Assembly (NCBI GenBank): GCA_035405785.1
Contig: DAONJS010000001.1
Span: 510,388-574,387 of the forward strand
Direction of reading: 5' to 3'
DNA: 64,000 bases
From: BPGX01 sp035405785
Lineage (GTDB): Bacteria; Bacteroidota; Bacteroidia; B-17B0; Aurantibacillaceae
Made by a program: the position numbers and the translations under genes. Positions 44,106 through 53,072 of the stretch are shown here, piece after piece (within the stretch, counting starts at the first letter, position 1; every line of letters starts with the position of its first letter). The notes under the pieces are model-generated. The model ran no database searches. It had not been told where the DNA came from and worked only from the letters and a program-made list of their open reading frames with translations.

Positions 44106-45776
44106 ATGAAAAAAATAATTAGTCCAAACAAACAGTGGTTAACCCTTTTATTAACAGCACTTTTTATTTCCTGTGCTAAAGAAAGATCACCAGTTACAGG
44201 TTGGGCATACAACGACCCCAGTAATGGAGGTTTTGAAAAAGTGCCTTATGAAGAACAAGAAACAGGTCCTGGTTTAGTCCTTATTGAAGGCGGAACATTT
44301 ACTATGGGCAGAACAGAACAAGATGTACCTTTTGACTGGAACAATGTGCCTCGCAGAGTAACTGTTTCTTCATTTTACATGGATGAAACTGAAGTAAGTA
44401 ATTTCTCATATTTAGAGTATTTGTATTGGACTGCTAGAGTTTTTGGTCCTACTTTCCCTGATATTTATTACAAAGCATTGCCAGATACATTAGTATGGAG
44501 AGAAAAATTAGCATACAACGAACCTTATGTAGAGTATTATTTGAGACATCCTGCATATAGAGATTATCCTGTTGTAGGCGTAAACTGGTTACAAGCCAAT
44601 GATTTTTGTGCATGGCGTACAGACAGAGTGAATGAGTTTATTTTAATTCGTGAAGGTTTATTAGAACATACTCCTAACCCTACTGATCAAGATTATTTTA
44701 GTACGGAAGCTTATTTATCAGGCAAATGGCAAGGACAACTTTTACAAAAATTACCTTCTTATGATGAAAACAATCCAGAAAGAGATGTGCGTATGGAAGA
44801 TGGGATATTTTTACCAAAATATCGCCTGCCGACCGAAGCAGAATGGGAATTTGCCGCTTATGGGTTGATTGGTAATACAATTGGTGAAAGAATTACAGAT
44901 AGAAGAATCTACCCATGGAATGGACATGGTGTGAGAAATTCTGATGATAATTTTATTGGGCAAATGATGGGTAATTTTGTAAGAGGTGCGGGCGATTATA
45001 TGGGTGTGGCTGGTTATCTAAACGATGCTGGAGATATTACCACTCCTGTATATTCTTACTGGCCAAATGATTATGGTTTGTATAACATGGCTGGTAATGT
45101 GGCTGAATGGGTAATGGATGTATATAGACCAAATACCTTGCAAGATGCTGATGAATTTAGACCATTCAGAGGTAATGTATTTGTAACACAAAAAAGAGAT
45201 AGTGCAACCTTGGTGGGTGGTTTAGGTGGAGAAATATTAGTCAATACTGACGGACCTGTTTATCAAAAATTCAAACACAAAGTTAATCCACCTACTCCTC
45301 ATGGGGGAAGCAGCGAAACTCAAGAAGTTGAAGATAGTGTTTTGACGGTACTGACTAATGATCCTTACGGAAATAGCAATGCAACTCCAGAAGGTAAATC
45401 TAATATCCCAGGTAGAGTTCTTTGGAGAGAAGTATCAAGTGCAGTGCCTTCAGATAATTTGGATGAAAGAAGAAACTATAAAACGGCTGACTATATTAAC
45501 TATATGGATGGTGATATTTATAGTTCTATTTATTGGGGATCTGATGATGTAGAGGGAACATTACAAGAAAAGGGAGATAAGTTAATGTATGAATATGCTA
45601 AAACATCTTTAATAAATGATAAAGCAAGGGTGATTAAAGGTGGAAGTTGGAGCGACCGAGCATATTATATGAGTCCTGGTGTGAGAAGATTTTTAGACCA
45701 AAGGCAATCAACTGCTTGGTTAGGTTTTAGATGTGCAATGACAAGAGTGGGTAGTCCAAGAGGATTAGGAAAATAA
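44106..45776 (+). CDS. gldJ: Gliding motility / T9SS lipoprotein GldJ
   Basis: 556 residues from the ATG at 44106; the open frame reaches 44067, but only the later ATG gives the lipoprotein signal (Cys23 in TALFISCAKERS). The rest is a formylglycine-generating-enzyme-like (SUMF1) fold: VLIEGGTFTMGR, FYMDETEVSNFSYLEYLYW, YRLPTEAEWEFAA, NDYGLYNMAGNVAEWVMD, VIKGGSWSDRAYYMSPGVRRF and LGFRCAMTR. The SUMF1 active site is not expected to be used. The GWAYNDPSNGGFEK stretch is close to GldJ; GldK is the alternative. It ends at a strong terminator, so gldKLMN must lie elsewhere. Confidence 0.9.
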   Translation: MKKIISPNKQWLTLLLTALFISCAKERSPVTGWAYNDPSNGGFEKVPYEEQETGPGLVLIEGGTFTMGRTEQDVPFDWNNVPRRVTVSSFYMDETEVSNFSYLEYLYWTARVFGPTFPDIYYKALPDTLVWREKLAYNEPYVEYYLRHPAYRDYPVVGVNWLQANDFCAWRTDRVNEFILIREGLLEHTPNPTDQDYFSTEAYLSGKWQGQLLQKLPSYDENNPERDVRMEDGIFLPKYRLPTEAEWEFAAYGLIGNTIGERITDRRIYPWNGHGVRNSDDNFIGQMMGNFVRGAGDYMGVAGYLNDAGDITTPVYSYWPNDYGLYNMAGNVAEWVMDVYRPNTLQDADEFRPFRGNVFVTQKRDSATLVGGLGGEILVNTDGPVYQKFKHKVNPPTPHGGSSETQEVEDSVLTVLTNDPYGNSNATPEGKSNIPGRVLWREVSSAVPSDNLDERRNYKTADYINYMDGDIYSSIYWGSDDVEGTLQEKGDKLMYEYAKTSLINDKARVIKGGSWSDRAYYMSPGVRRFLDQRQSTAWLGFRCAMTRVGSPRGLGK

Positions 45777-45796
45777 AGAGTTTAAACTAATAAATT

Positions 45797-45834
45797 AAAG
45801 GCATATCTATGTGTAAGTAGATATGCCTTTTTTT
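45797..45834. terminator. Bidirectional intrinsic terminator after gldJ
   Basis: A 13-bp stem aaaggcatatcta / tagatatgccttt with an 8-base loop and a following T run. It lies between convergent genes and serves both. Confidence 0.9.
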
Positions 45835-45851
45835 GTTTTAAATTTAGAATA

Positions 45852-46427
45852 TTATTCTTTCAATAAATTGCTTTTTGAGATGTATTCATTGATGAGTTTA
45901 AATAAAATATGAGGGCTTGTTTTTCGCCACTGAACATTATTGAGAATTTCAGACCAAAATAAATAATAAAACAATCTTTCATTTTTCATTTCATCTAAAA
46001 CATGTTGCCTGAAATTAACAAGCACAATCCACCCATCTTCAATATCTTCTTTCCATTCCTGATAATAGGAATCATCTGATGAATGAAAATTAAAAACATT
46101 TTCGCCTATTAAAATGAAGTATTTTATTCCATGAAAAATTAGTTCATCAATGACTTCTCGTTTAAGAAACATTATATCATTATGTAAAGTATCATTCCAT
46201 TCGCCTAATAATTCTATTATTGCAAAGTTTTTAGAATAATCAGAAAATAATATCTTTATGTATAAGGTTTCACTTCCTATGTAATCCCATTGTGGATGAA
46301 TATAAAAATTGTAAATGGTATTGGTATATTCAAATTGAGAATATGTTCTGCCAAAAAATGGCGAATTGCTATCCTCTTCCGCTTTATATAAATGTCGCCA
46401 GTTATAGAATGGTTCAATATTATGCAT
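45852..46427 (-). CDS. Conserved protein of unknown function
   Basis: 191 residues, no signal peptide, no membrane helix. It is rich in aromatic residues and has a few features that suggest a real cytosolic protein: the opening EPFYNWRHLYKAEEDSNSPFFGR, a central WDYIGSETLYIKILF and a hydrophobic core IKYFILIGENVFNFH. I recognise no domain. It lies 2 bp after the thioredoxin-like gene in the same orientation and was probably co-transcribed with it, ending at the terminator shared with gldJ. Confidence 0.7.
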   Translation of the reverse strand: MHNIEPFYNWRHLYKAEEDSNSPFFGRTYSQFEYTNTIYNFYIHPQWDYIGSETLYIKILFSDYSKNFAIIELLGEWNDTLHNDIMFLKREVIDELIFHGIKYFILIGENVFNFHSSDDSYYQEWKEDIEDGWIVLVNFRQHVLDEMKNERLFYYLFWSEILNNVQWRKTSPHILFKLINEYISKSNLLKE

Positions 46428-46429
46428 TT

Positions 46430-46924
46430 TTATTCTAACATTTCTTTTATGTGAAATAGTTCATCTTCAAAATTGGTTTCGTCTATAAATGTACCTTTGT
46501 GTGTTTCAATAATTTTACCATTTTTAATTATATAGGTTGTAGGAAAACTCTGTATTCCTATACTTTGTAATGATTCAGTAGATATCAAAAAATTCAAACT
46601 ATCTAAATGAAATCTCTTTTTAAGTGATAAAATTTTTTCTGGTGATTCATCAGAAATAAAGTATAGAGATGTGAATCTGAAAAGTGAATAATTTTTTTGA
46701 AATAATTTTATTTCTTGGACACAAGGAGCACACCGTGTTTGAAAAAAAATTATGATGGATGATTTTAAAGTTGATGGATTGATGTTTATCTTTTTATTGT
46801 TTAATGTTTTCAAAGAAAGTTCTTCAAACTTTATATCAGGTGTATAAAAAATAATTTGATATGCTCTGTATCCTGAATAAATGGCTATGAGAATTAGTAT
46901 TGCAAATAATATTTTATATTTCAT
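46430..46924 (-). CDS. Membrane-anchored thioredoxin-like (TlpA-type) protein
   Basis: 164 residues. N-terminal transmembrane anchor (4-18), then a thioredoxin fold with redox motif C65-A-P-C68 (IIIFFQTRCAPCVQEIKLF) and the late cis-Pro region GIQSFPTTYIIKNGKIIETHKG. It is anchored with the active site in the periplasm and would reduce disulfides or act in cytochrome/cofactor maturation. Its partner is unknown; the neighbouring gene gives no clue. Confidence 0.88.
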   Translation of the reverse strand: MKYKILFAILILIAIYSGYRAYQIIFYTPDIKFEELSLKTLNNKKININPSTLKSSIIIFFQTRCAPCVQEIKLFQKNYSLFRFTSLYFISDESPEKILSLKKRFHLDSLNFLISTESLQSIGIQSFPTTYIIKNGKIIETHKGTFIDETNFEDELFHIKEMLE

Positions 46925-46948
46925 CTGAATTTAATTTTGTTTTTTAGA

Positions 46949-47031
46949 TAGATGGAAGTTTATGATTGAGAACTTTTGATGAAAGATAATTCTTTTTTTG
47001 CATATTCGTAATGATATTCATTTCATTTTAT
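46949..47031. repeat. Upstream repeat, copy A (before mtgA)
   Basis: Relative of 34884-34972, with gatggaagtttatgattgag and ttcgtaatgatattcatttc at corresponding positions. It ends about 35 bp before the mtgA promoter. Confidence 0.55.
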
Positions 47032-47067
47032 TCAAAATATATTGTTGAAAAAACTTTATGAATGGCT

Positions 47068-47098
47068 TTGAAAGGAGGCAAATTTACAAATACATTTG
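47068..47098 (+). promoter_or_regulatory. Promoter of mtgA (TTG-N20-TACATTTG)
   Basis: TTG 47068-47070 and TACATTTG 47091-47098 fit the consensus exactly with a 20-bp spacer. The predicted start (about 47103) leaves almost no leader before the ATG at 47106, and it rules out the in-frame ATG at 47058 for this transcript. Confidence 0.6.
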
Positions 47099-47105
47099 CG
47101 AGCAA

Positions 47106-47825
47106 ATGGGATGTTTTAGACAAATAATTTTTTGGATATTAAAAATAATATTCGTTTTTGTTTTAATATCTGTTGTAAGTGTGTTTGTTTTTAAATGGAT
47201 TAATCCACCTATTACACCATTGATGATAAAAAGAATGATTGAACAAAAATTAAATGGTGAAGATATTAAATGGCAATATCAATGGGTGAGTTTAGATAAA
47301 ATTTCACCAAAATTACAATTGGCGGTTATTTGTAGTGAAGACCAAAAATATCTGGAACACTATGGATTTGACTGGGATGCTATTCAGAAGGCATTTGAAC
47401 AAAATCAAAAAAATGGAAAAATTAAAAGAGGGGGAAGTACTATTTCTCAACAAACCGCAAAGAATTTATTTCTGTGGGATGGAAGAAATTTTATTCGCAA
47501 AGGATTAGAAGCATGGTTTACATTATTGATAGAAACATTTTGGAGTAAAGAAAGAATTATGGAAATGTATTTGAACATTATTGAAATGGGCAAAGGAGTA
47601 TATGGTGCAGAAGCCGCTTCATTGTATTGGTTTCATAAACATGCTAATCAACTTAATAAAGATGAAGCCGCTGCAATAGCCGCTATTTTACCTAATCCAA
47701 AAAAATATAAAGCAAATCCTTGTAGTCCTTATATTTGCAAGCGAAAAGAATGGATTAAACAACAAATGAACTATTGGGGAAATAAAATTGATTACAATAA
47801 ATACAAAGATGATGATGAAAAATAA
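47106..47825 (+). CDS. mtgA: Monofunctional biosynthetic peptidoglycan transglycosylase
   Basis: 239 residues from 47106 (MGCFRQIIFWILK); an ATG 16 codons upstream is in frame but lies within the promoter. Transmembrane helix at about 8-30, then a GT51 domain: VICSEDQKYLEHYGFDW (catalytic Glu in S-E-D-Q), KRGGSTISQQTAKNLFLW, and KERIMEMYLNIIEMGKGVYGAEAAS. Polymerises lipid II into glycan strands without a transpeptidase domain. The serine-hydrolase gene starts inside its last codons. Confidence 0.95.
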   Translation: MGCFRQIIFWILKIIFVFVLISVVSVFVFKWINPPITPLMIKRMIEQKLNGEDIKWQYQWVSLDKISPKLQLAVICSEDQKYLEHYGFDWDAIQKAFEQNQKNGKIKRGGSTISQQTAKNLFLWDGRNFIRKGLEAWFTLLIETFWSKERIMEMYLNIIEMGKGVYGAEAASLYWFHKHANQLNKDEAAAIAAILPNPKKYKANPCSPYICKRKEWIKQQMNYWGNKIDYNKYKDDDEK

Positions 47826-49053
47826 TTATTTAATTCTAATACTCATATTCTCTTTGATTTTTACTAAACCCGCAGAAACAAGTATTTCTGATGTTTATTT
47901 TTTTATTAAAGAAAAAGCACATTTATTTTTATCTGATAAAACTAATACCAAAATTAAGAATAACAAATTAAATGCAAGTACTTTAAGAATACTTTCTAAT
48001 AAAATACATGAATATTATGATAAATTATTTCATCAAAATGCTTTCAATGGTTGTGTATTAGTGGCTATTGGAGATAAAATAATTTATGAAAATGCTTTGG
48101 GATATAACGACTTTAAAAAAACACAATGCTTGAATACAAATAGTTTATTTCAATTAGCATCAGTTAGTAAAATTTTTACAGCAACTGCAATATTGAAATT
48201 ATATGAAAAGAAAATGCTTGATATTAATGATTATGTTATTAAATATATTCCAGAATTTCCATATAAAGATGTAAAAATTTCTCATTTATTAAATCATACA
48301 GCAGGATTACCTAATTATTTGCATTTAATGTCGGAAATTGGAAGGCAAGATACAATACTTTCACACGAATCTGTTTTACAATTTATATGTCAAAAAAGAT
48401 TTCGTCAGGAATTTCGCACGGGCAGAAGGCATAAGTATTGCAATACTAATTATGCTGTATTAGCATGTTTAATAGAAAGAGTTTCTGGAATGAAATACTC
48501 TGACTTTTTGAAAAAAGAAATTTTCATTCATGCACAAATGAATTCAACTAATACAATATATTACATTGATGTATTTGATGAAAACACTACTTTATCTCGT
48601 GAATACAAAACAAGAACAGTTCCATTTTATGCAGGTGATTTTATACTAGGAGATAAAAGTATCTACTCAAATATCCATGATTTGTTTAACTTCAGTCAAA
48701 ATTTTTTGAATGGTAAAATTTTAAATGATACGCTTATTGAATTGATGACAAAAGGTGTAAAAACAAATAGATACGGAATGCTATATGGCTATGGAATTAG
48801 AATAAAAAATCATCAGGATAGCAGTAAAACTATTTGGTTTCATAATGGATGGTGGCATGGATATCGCACATCATTTCAAATGCGACCAAAAGATAAAGTA
48901 ACTGTTATTGTATTAAGTAATCATATTCACAAAACAACTTATTATACAGAACCTATTTATCAAACTATAGATGAAGTGTTGTATAATGTTGATAATAATT
49001 TTAATCCAACAAATTCACAACAAAAAGTGTATCCAGAATTAGATGATGAATAA
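47809..49053 (+). CDS. Secreted serine hydrolase, beta-lactamase/class C fold
   Basis: 414 residues from the first of three consecutive ATGs at 47809; an in-frame TTG at 47788 is unlikely. Signal peptide of about 20 residues, then a beta-lactamase (PF00144) domain with S118-x-x-K121 (LASVSK), YCN in KYCNTNYAVL and HNGWWHGYRT at the usual third motif place. Family members are D-aminopeptidases, esterases or penicillin-binding proteins; resistance is not implied. It overlaps mtgA by 17 bp and the next gene by 11 bp, forming one operon, so a cell-wall role is plausible. Confidence 0.88.
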   Translation: MMMKNNYLILILIFSLIFTKPAETSISDVYFFIKEKAHLFLSDKTNTKIKNNKLNASTLRILSNKIHEYYDKLFHQNAFNGCVLVAIGDKIIYENALGYNDFKKTQCLNTNSLFQLASVSKIFTATAILKLYEKKMLDINDYVIKYIPEFPYKDVKISHLLNHTAGLPNYLHLMSEIGRQDTILSHESVLQFICQKRFRQEFRTGRRHKYCNTNYAVLACLIERVSGMKYSDFLKKEIFIHAQMNSTNTIYYIDVFDENTTLSREYKTRTVPFYAGDFILGDKSIYSNIHDLFNFSQNFLNGKILNDTLIELMTKGVKTNRYGMLYGYGIRIKNHQDSSKTIWFHNGWWHGYRTSFQMRPKDKVTVIVLSNHIHKTTYYTEPIYQTIDEVLYNVDNNFNPTNSQQKVYPELDDE

Positions 49054-49684
49054 AAAACATTTTATTAATGTAAGTAAAAGTGCTTGTGTTGTAACTCAAG
49101 GAAATCCAGAATTAGCAAGCAATTTATGGATAGTATTACATGGTTATGGACAGTTAGCAGAAAATTTTCAAAAGAACTTTCAGATTTTTGATGATAGACA
49201 TTATTTTGTTTTTCCCAATGCTTTGAATAACTTTTATTTGAAATCGAGTAGAGGAGAGGTTGGTTCATCATGGATGACAAAATATGAGAGAGAAAATGAT
49301 ATTGAAGATAACAACAATTATTTGAATCAAGTTTATGAAAAATTTATACAACCTTACTATTTTGATGGAAAAAGTTTAATTGTATTAGGATTTTCGCAAG
49401 GAGCGGCTACACTCATTAGATGGCTTGCTATGAATAATACTAAAGTAGATAAATTGATAGTTTGGGGAGCTGTTTTTCCACCAGATATGAATCAAATGAA
49501 TTATTTGAAAAATTTAAAACAATTGGAATGGTTATATTTTGTGGGCACAAATGATGAATTTATTTCAACAGAAGAAAAAGAATTACAGAAAAATTTTTTC
49601 ACTGAAAATAATTTTAATTTAAGATGGATTGAATATGAAGGCAAACATGCTTTAATGCCTGAAGTACTATCAAATTATATTTGA
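49043..49684 (+). CDS. Alpha/beta hydrolase, phospholipase/carboxylesterase type
   Basis: 213 residues, cytosolic (no signal peptide). HGYGQLAENF is the oxyanion-hole region, GFSQGAATLIRW is the nucleophile elbow (S118), D is in FVGTNDEFIS and His in YEGKHALMPE. The family includes YpfH-like and acyl-protein thioesterase-like esterases. The start overlaps the serine-hydrolase stop by 11 bp, so translation is coupled. A strong terminator follows. Confidence 0.85.
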   Translation: MMNKKHFINVSKSACVVTQGNPELASNLWIVLHGYGQLAENFQKNFQIFDDRHYFVFPNALNNFYLKSSRGEVGSSWMTKYERENDIEDNNNYLNQVYEKFIQPYYFDGKSLIVLGFSQGAATLIRWLAMNNTKVDKLIVWGAVFPPDMNQMNYLKNLKQLEWLYFVGTNDEFISTEEKELQKNFFTENNFNLRWIEYEGKHALMPEVLSNYI

Positions 49685-49694
49685 TTTAAAACAA

Positions 49695-49725
49695 AAAACC
49701 CTTCAGATTTCCTGAAGGGTTTTTA
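49695..49725. terminator. Bidirectional intrinsic terminator
   Basis: A 12-bp stem aaaacccttcag / ctgaagggtttt with a 5-base loop, between the convergent esterase and ssb genes. Confidence 0.9.
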
Positions 49726-49745
49726 ATATAGTGCAGTTATTGAAA

Positions 49746-50189
49746 TTAAATTGAAGCGTCAAAGTTATCAGAATTGTTGTTTAAATCAGAATCATCATTG
49801 ATGATTTCTTTTTCTGGTGCTGCATTGCTTAATTCTTGATCTTCTTTTTTGTCATAAACTTTTCTAATGACGATAAAGTTGTCTGCAACAATTTCGGTAA
49901 TTTGTCTTTTGTTACCATTTTTGTCTACCCAATGTCTGGTTTGCAGACGACCTTCTACATACACTTTCATTCCTTTTTTCAGGATTTTCTGTGCAATTTC
50001 AGCTAATTTTCTCCAGCACACAATATTGTGCCATTCAGTTTGTTCAACTTTTCTACCCTGACTATCTTTGAAGTATTCGTGTGTAGCCAATACAAATGTG
50101 GCTTTTGGTACATTGCCATTGTTCATGTACCGAATTTCAGGGTCTCTTCCTACATTTCCGATGAGGATCACTTTGTTTACATTTGCCAT
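49746..50189 (-). CDS. ssb: Single-stranded DNA-binding protein
   Basis: 147 residues from the ATG at 50189 (MANVNKVILIGNVGRDPEIRY); the frame extends 10 codons more, but those are not family sequence. OB fold at 1-105 with EQTEWHNIVCWRKLAEIAQKILKKGMKVYVEGRLQTR. The acidic tail is short, and it ends NDDSDLNNNSDNFDASI instead of the classic D-D-I-P-F. Confidence 0.96.
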   Translation of the reverse strand: MANVNKVILIGNVGRDPEIRYMNNGNVPKATFVLATHEYFKDSQGRKVEQTEWHNIVCWRKLAEIAQKILKKGMKVYVEGRLQTRHWVDKNGNKRQITEIVADNFIVIRKVYDKKEDQELSNAAPEKEIINDDSDLNNNSDNFDASI

Positions 50190-50256
50190 AGTGGTATAGT
50201 TTATTTTTTCATTTTGCAAATATAAAGAAAATTTTTCTTATGATTAAAATTCAATT

Positions 50257-50868
50257 TTATTTTTTACCACCTCCTTTATTATTGGCAGGTGTTGATGGTT
50301 TATTATTCCCTTTATTGTCTTGGGTATTTCCAGAATTATTAGTGCCAGGTAAATTGGCAGGTGGCATTGAATCCATTTTTTTCTTTACTAATGGAAGAAT
50401 GTCATCTGATGGTTCTGAATATAATATAAAGCCAGCACTTGCATCTAAAACATATTTATAGCCACTTTCTTTAGCTACTAATTCAATGGCTTTTTTAGCT
50501 TTATCTAAAATAGGATTGATAAGCATTTGATATTTTGCCTGATAATCTTGCTGTGCCTGAGTTTTGAAATCTTCAATTCTTTTTTGCATAGATTGAAGTT
50601 CTTCTTGTTTAGTTTTCTTAACCAAATCGCTCATTGTGGCTTCATTGGCTAGATAATCGTTGTATTTAGTTTGTAATTCTTGCTCCATACTCATCACGGT
50701 TTTTTCTAAATCCTTTAAGTAATTTTGTGCTTGTTCACGGGCAATTTTAGTTTCGGGCATACCGCTTACTAATGAGTCCAAGCTAAGATGAGCAATTTTT
50801 TGAGCAAAACTGAATGTTGCTGTGCATAAGCACATTCCTGCTGTTACGATAAGTTTTTGCATTTTCAT
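50257..50868 (-). CDS. OmpH/Skp-family periplasmic chaperone, first paralog
   Basis: 203 residues. Signal peptide (1-22, ending FSFAQ), then the coiled-coil Skp-like domain (IAHLSLDSLVSGMPETKIAREQAQNYLKDLEKTV, LQSMQKRIEDFKTQAQQDY), and a C-terminal Pro/Asn/Lys/Gly-rich tail of about 35 residues. Skp holds unfolded outer-membrane proteins in the periplasm. A second paralog starts 33 bp upstream on the same strand; tandem ompH genes are usual in this phylum, normally near bamA, which is not in this window. Confidence 0.9.
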   Translation of the reverse strand: MKMQKLIVTAGMCLCTATFSFAQKIAHLSLDSLVSGMPETKIAREQAQNYLKDLEKTVMSMEQELQTKYNDYLANEATMSDLVKKTKQEELQSMQKRIEDFKTQAQQDYQAKYQMLINPILDKAKKAIELVAKESGYKYVLDASAGFILYSEPSDDILPLVKKKMDSMPPANLPGTNNSGNTQDNKGNNKPSTPANNKGGGKK

Positions 50869-50901
50869 AGTTGTTTGTTTTTAGGGTTTATTTGGTTTAT
50901 A

Positions 50902-51420
50902 TTACTTTTTTTTGACACCTAGCTCTTTGATTACTTCTTCGCTAAGGTCATATTTGCTGTTTGTATACAAAAGTGTAACTGCTCCTGCTTTATCAAAAAC
51001 AAATGCAATACCTTTTCTTTCTGCTACTGATTTAATTGCGTTATAAACTTTATCCTGAATTGGTTTTACTAATTCCTGTCTTTTTTTGAATAATTCTCCA
51101 TCTACACCAAATCTTTGTTTTTGTAATTCTCTAACTTCTTTTTCTTTATTGATAATTTCGTTTTCTCTTTTCTTTCGCATATCTTCTGTAAGTAAAAGAG
51201 CATCGGCCTGATATGCTTTATAAAGTTTATCTATTTCAGCATATTTTGCATCAATTTCTTTTTGCCAGTCGGCGGCTAATTTATCTAAAGTTTCTTGTGC
51301 ATTTTTATATTCAGGGATACTATTTAAAATATAATCTGTATCTACATAACCTGTTTTTTGAGCAAAAGTAAAAGCAGATAGATTAAATAATAAAAGAGTT
51401 GAAAAAATGAGTTTTTTCAT
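50902..51420 (-). CDS. OmpH/Skp-family periplasmic chaperone, second paralog
   Basis: 172 residues from the ATG at 51420 (MKKLIFSTLLLFNLSAFTFAQ), the likeliest start given the signal peptide. Typical KTGYVDTDYILNSIPEYKNAQETLDKLAADWQ, then a long charged coiled coil with RELQKQRFGVDGELFKKRQELVKPIQDKVYNAIKSVAERKG, and a C-terminal DKAGAVTLLYTNSKYDLSEEVIKELG. Same role as its neighbour. Confidence 0.93.
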   Translation of the reverse strand: MKKLIFSTLLLFNLSAFTFAQKTGYVDTDYILNSIPEYKNAQETLDKLAADWQKEIDAKYAEIDKLYKAYQADALLLTEDMRKKRENEIINKEKEVRELQKQRFGVDGELFKKRQELVKPIQDKVYNAIKSVAERKGIAFVFDKAGAVTLLYTNSKYDLSEEVIKELGVKKK

Positions 51421-51486
51421 ATTAAAAATAAATTTGTCGTGCAAATCAAAAGAATTTTTTGTTATTAAAGAAATAAAAAAAGATTT

Positions 51487-52077
51487 TTAGAAAATTTTAT
51501 GAATGTATAATGCAAAGATAGATATTCCAATAAATGCAATACTATTTAGAGTTGTAATAGTAAGTAATGGATAATATTCTTCATTTTGTTTCCAGTAAAA
51601 AACAACAATTTGTGTAAAAATTAAAATACTACAAATAGTTAGTATTCCTAATGATTCATAAATAAAAAACCAGCGGTTATTTAAATTTTTGAATTTTAAT
51701 TTTTGAGGAATTTGAAAAACTAAATCTTTACTAATAATGGCATCTGAATAAATAATGCCTTTATCAATTTCTTTATTGACTTTTACTTTGAAGTAATAAT
51801 TCTTATATGAAAAAATAATAGTGTATAATTTTACATTTTCATTTTTGTATGGATGAGTTTTGAATTCAATTTTGGAATTTGGAATTTCAGAATTATTGGA
51901 ACTAAAAATATAAGATAAAATATACTGTAAGAAACAAATAAAAATTACCCAGTTGATGATATTTAATGTCTTGAATAAAAATGAGTTTTTAAACTTAAGA
52001 TGATTTATTTCTCTTTGAAGAAGAATAATTTCTCTTTTGAGTTTAGCTAAATCATCTTTGTTTTGTTCATTGGTCAT
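51487..52077 (-). CDS. Predicted membrane protein with N-terminal coiled coil, unknown function
   Basis: 196 residues. The first 32 residues are a charged coiled coil (KLKREIILLQREINHLKFKN). One membrane helix at about 37-60 is followed by a roughly 75-residue soluble beta-like part, then two or three more hydrophobic helices in the last 65 residues. I recognise no family. It overlaps the glycosyltransferase by 4 bp and so is translated with it, which points to a membrane job in the same glycan step. Confidence 0.75.
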   Translation of the reverse strand: MTNEQNKDDLAKLKREIILLQREINHLKFKNSFLFKTLNIINWVIFICFLQYILSYIFSSNNSEIPNSKIEFKTHPYKNENVKLYTIIFSYKNYYFKVKVNKEIDKGIIYSDAIISKDLVFQIPQKLKFKNLNNRWFFIYESLGILTICSILIFTQIVVFYWKQNEEYYPLLTITTLNSIAFIGISIFALYIHKIF

Positions 52078-53033
52078 TCATCAAAATTCTTTTTTTCTTC
52101 AATCAGATAATTATTGCGGATAGTTGAATTGCGATTTATCATTTCTCCCAAAAATCCTGCAACAAATAATAATGTCCCTAAAATCATTGTAGTTAAAGCA
52201 ATATAAAAAGATGGACGATGAACAATTAAACGAGCTGGTAAATGATGATACACTCTATATAATTTATCTATACCTAAATAAGCACTTGCAATAAAACCTA
52301 TTAAAAACATTATTGTTCCAATAGTTCCAAAAAAGTGCATGGGTTTTTTGCCAAACTTTGACATAAAAAGAATAGTAAGTAAATCTAAAAATCCATTGAT
52401 GAATCTTTCCCATCCAAATTTACTTTTGCCATATTTCCTTGGACGGTGTTGCACTACTTTTTCTCCAATTTTTGTAAATCCTGCATATTTGGCTATTACT
52501 GGAATAAAGCGATGCATCTCTCCATAAACTTCTATACTTTTTACTACTTTTTTTCGGTATGCTTTTAGTCCGCAATTAAAATCGTGCAATGGGATACCAC
52601 TAAACCATCTTACAACAGCATTATAAATTTTTGAGGGGATATTTTTTGTAAGCACATTGTCATAACGAATTTTTTTCCATCCACTTATTAAATCATAGCC
52701 ATTTTCTGTAATTAATTTGTATAAATCTGGAATTTCTTCAGGACTATCTTGAAGGTCTGCATCCATTGTGATAACTACATCTCCAGTGGCGTGTTGAAAT
52801 CCAACCTGCAATGCGGCCGATTTGCCGTAATTTCTCATAAAACGAATGGCTTTAACTCTTTTGTCTTTTGAAGATATATCCTGAATAACTTCCCACGAAT
52901 TATCTTTACTTCCATCATCTACAAAGATAATTTCAAAAGTAAAATTAGAATCTAAAACTTTAATAATCCATGAATATAATTCGGGTAATGATTCGGCTTC
53001 ATCTTTTAAGGGTATAACAATGGAAATTTGCAT
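52074..53033 (-). CDS. Polyprenyl-phosphate glycosyltransferase, GT2 family, with two C-terminal membrane helices
   Basis: 319 residues. GT-A domain at 1-215 (SIVIPLKDEAESLPELYSW, FVDDGSKDNSW, DxD in TMDADLQDSPEEI, and HRFIPVIAKYAGF, HRPRKYGKSKFGW), then two hydrophobic helices at about 234-256 and 275-297. This is the DPM1/GtrB/ArnC-like layout, loading a sugar onto undecaprenyl phosphate. The sugar is not known. It lies between purM and the small membrane protein. Confidence 0.93.
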   Translation of the reverse strand: MQISIVIPLKDEAESLPELYSWIIKVLDSNFTFEIIFVDDGSKDNSWEVIQDISSKDKRVKAIRFMRNYGKSAALQVGFQHATGDVVITMDADLQDSPEEIPDLYKLITENGYDLISGWKKIRYDNVLTKNIPSKIYNAVVRWFSGIPLHDFNCGLKAYRKKVVKSIEVYGEMHRFIPVIAKYAGFTKIGEKVVQHRPRKYGKSKFGWERFINGFLDLLTILFMSKFGKKPMHFFGTIGTIMFLIGFIASAYLGIDKLYRVYHHLPARLIVHRPSFYIALTTMILGTLLFVAGFLGEMINRNSTIRNNYLIEEKKNFDE

Positions 53034-53072
53034 TCTAATTTTTTTGACAAAAATACTAAATAAAATGAATGA

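Noticed and set aside
47809..49053. Beta-lactamase resistance gene
   Set aside because: Only the broad PF00144 fold is seen (SxxK, YxN); it sits in an mtgA operon, and family members are mostly esterases or peptidases.
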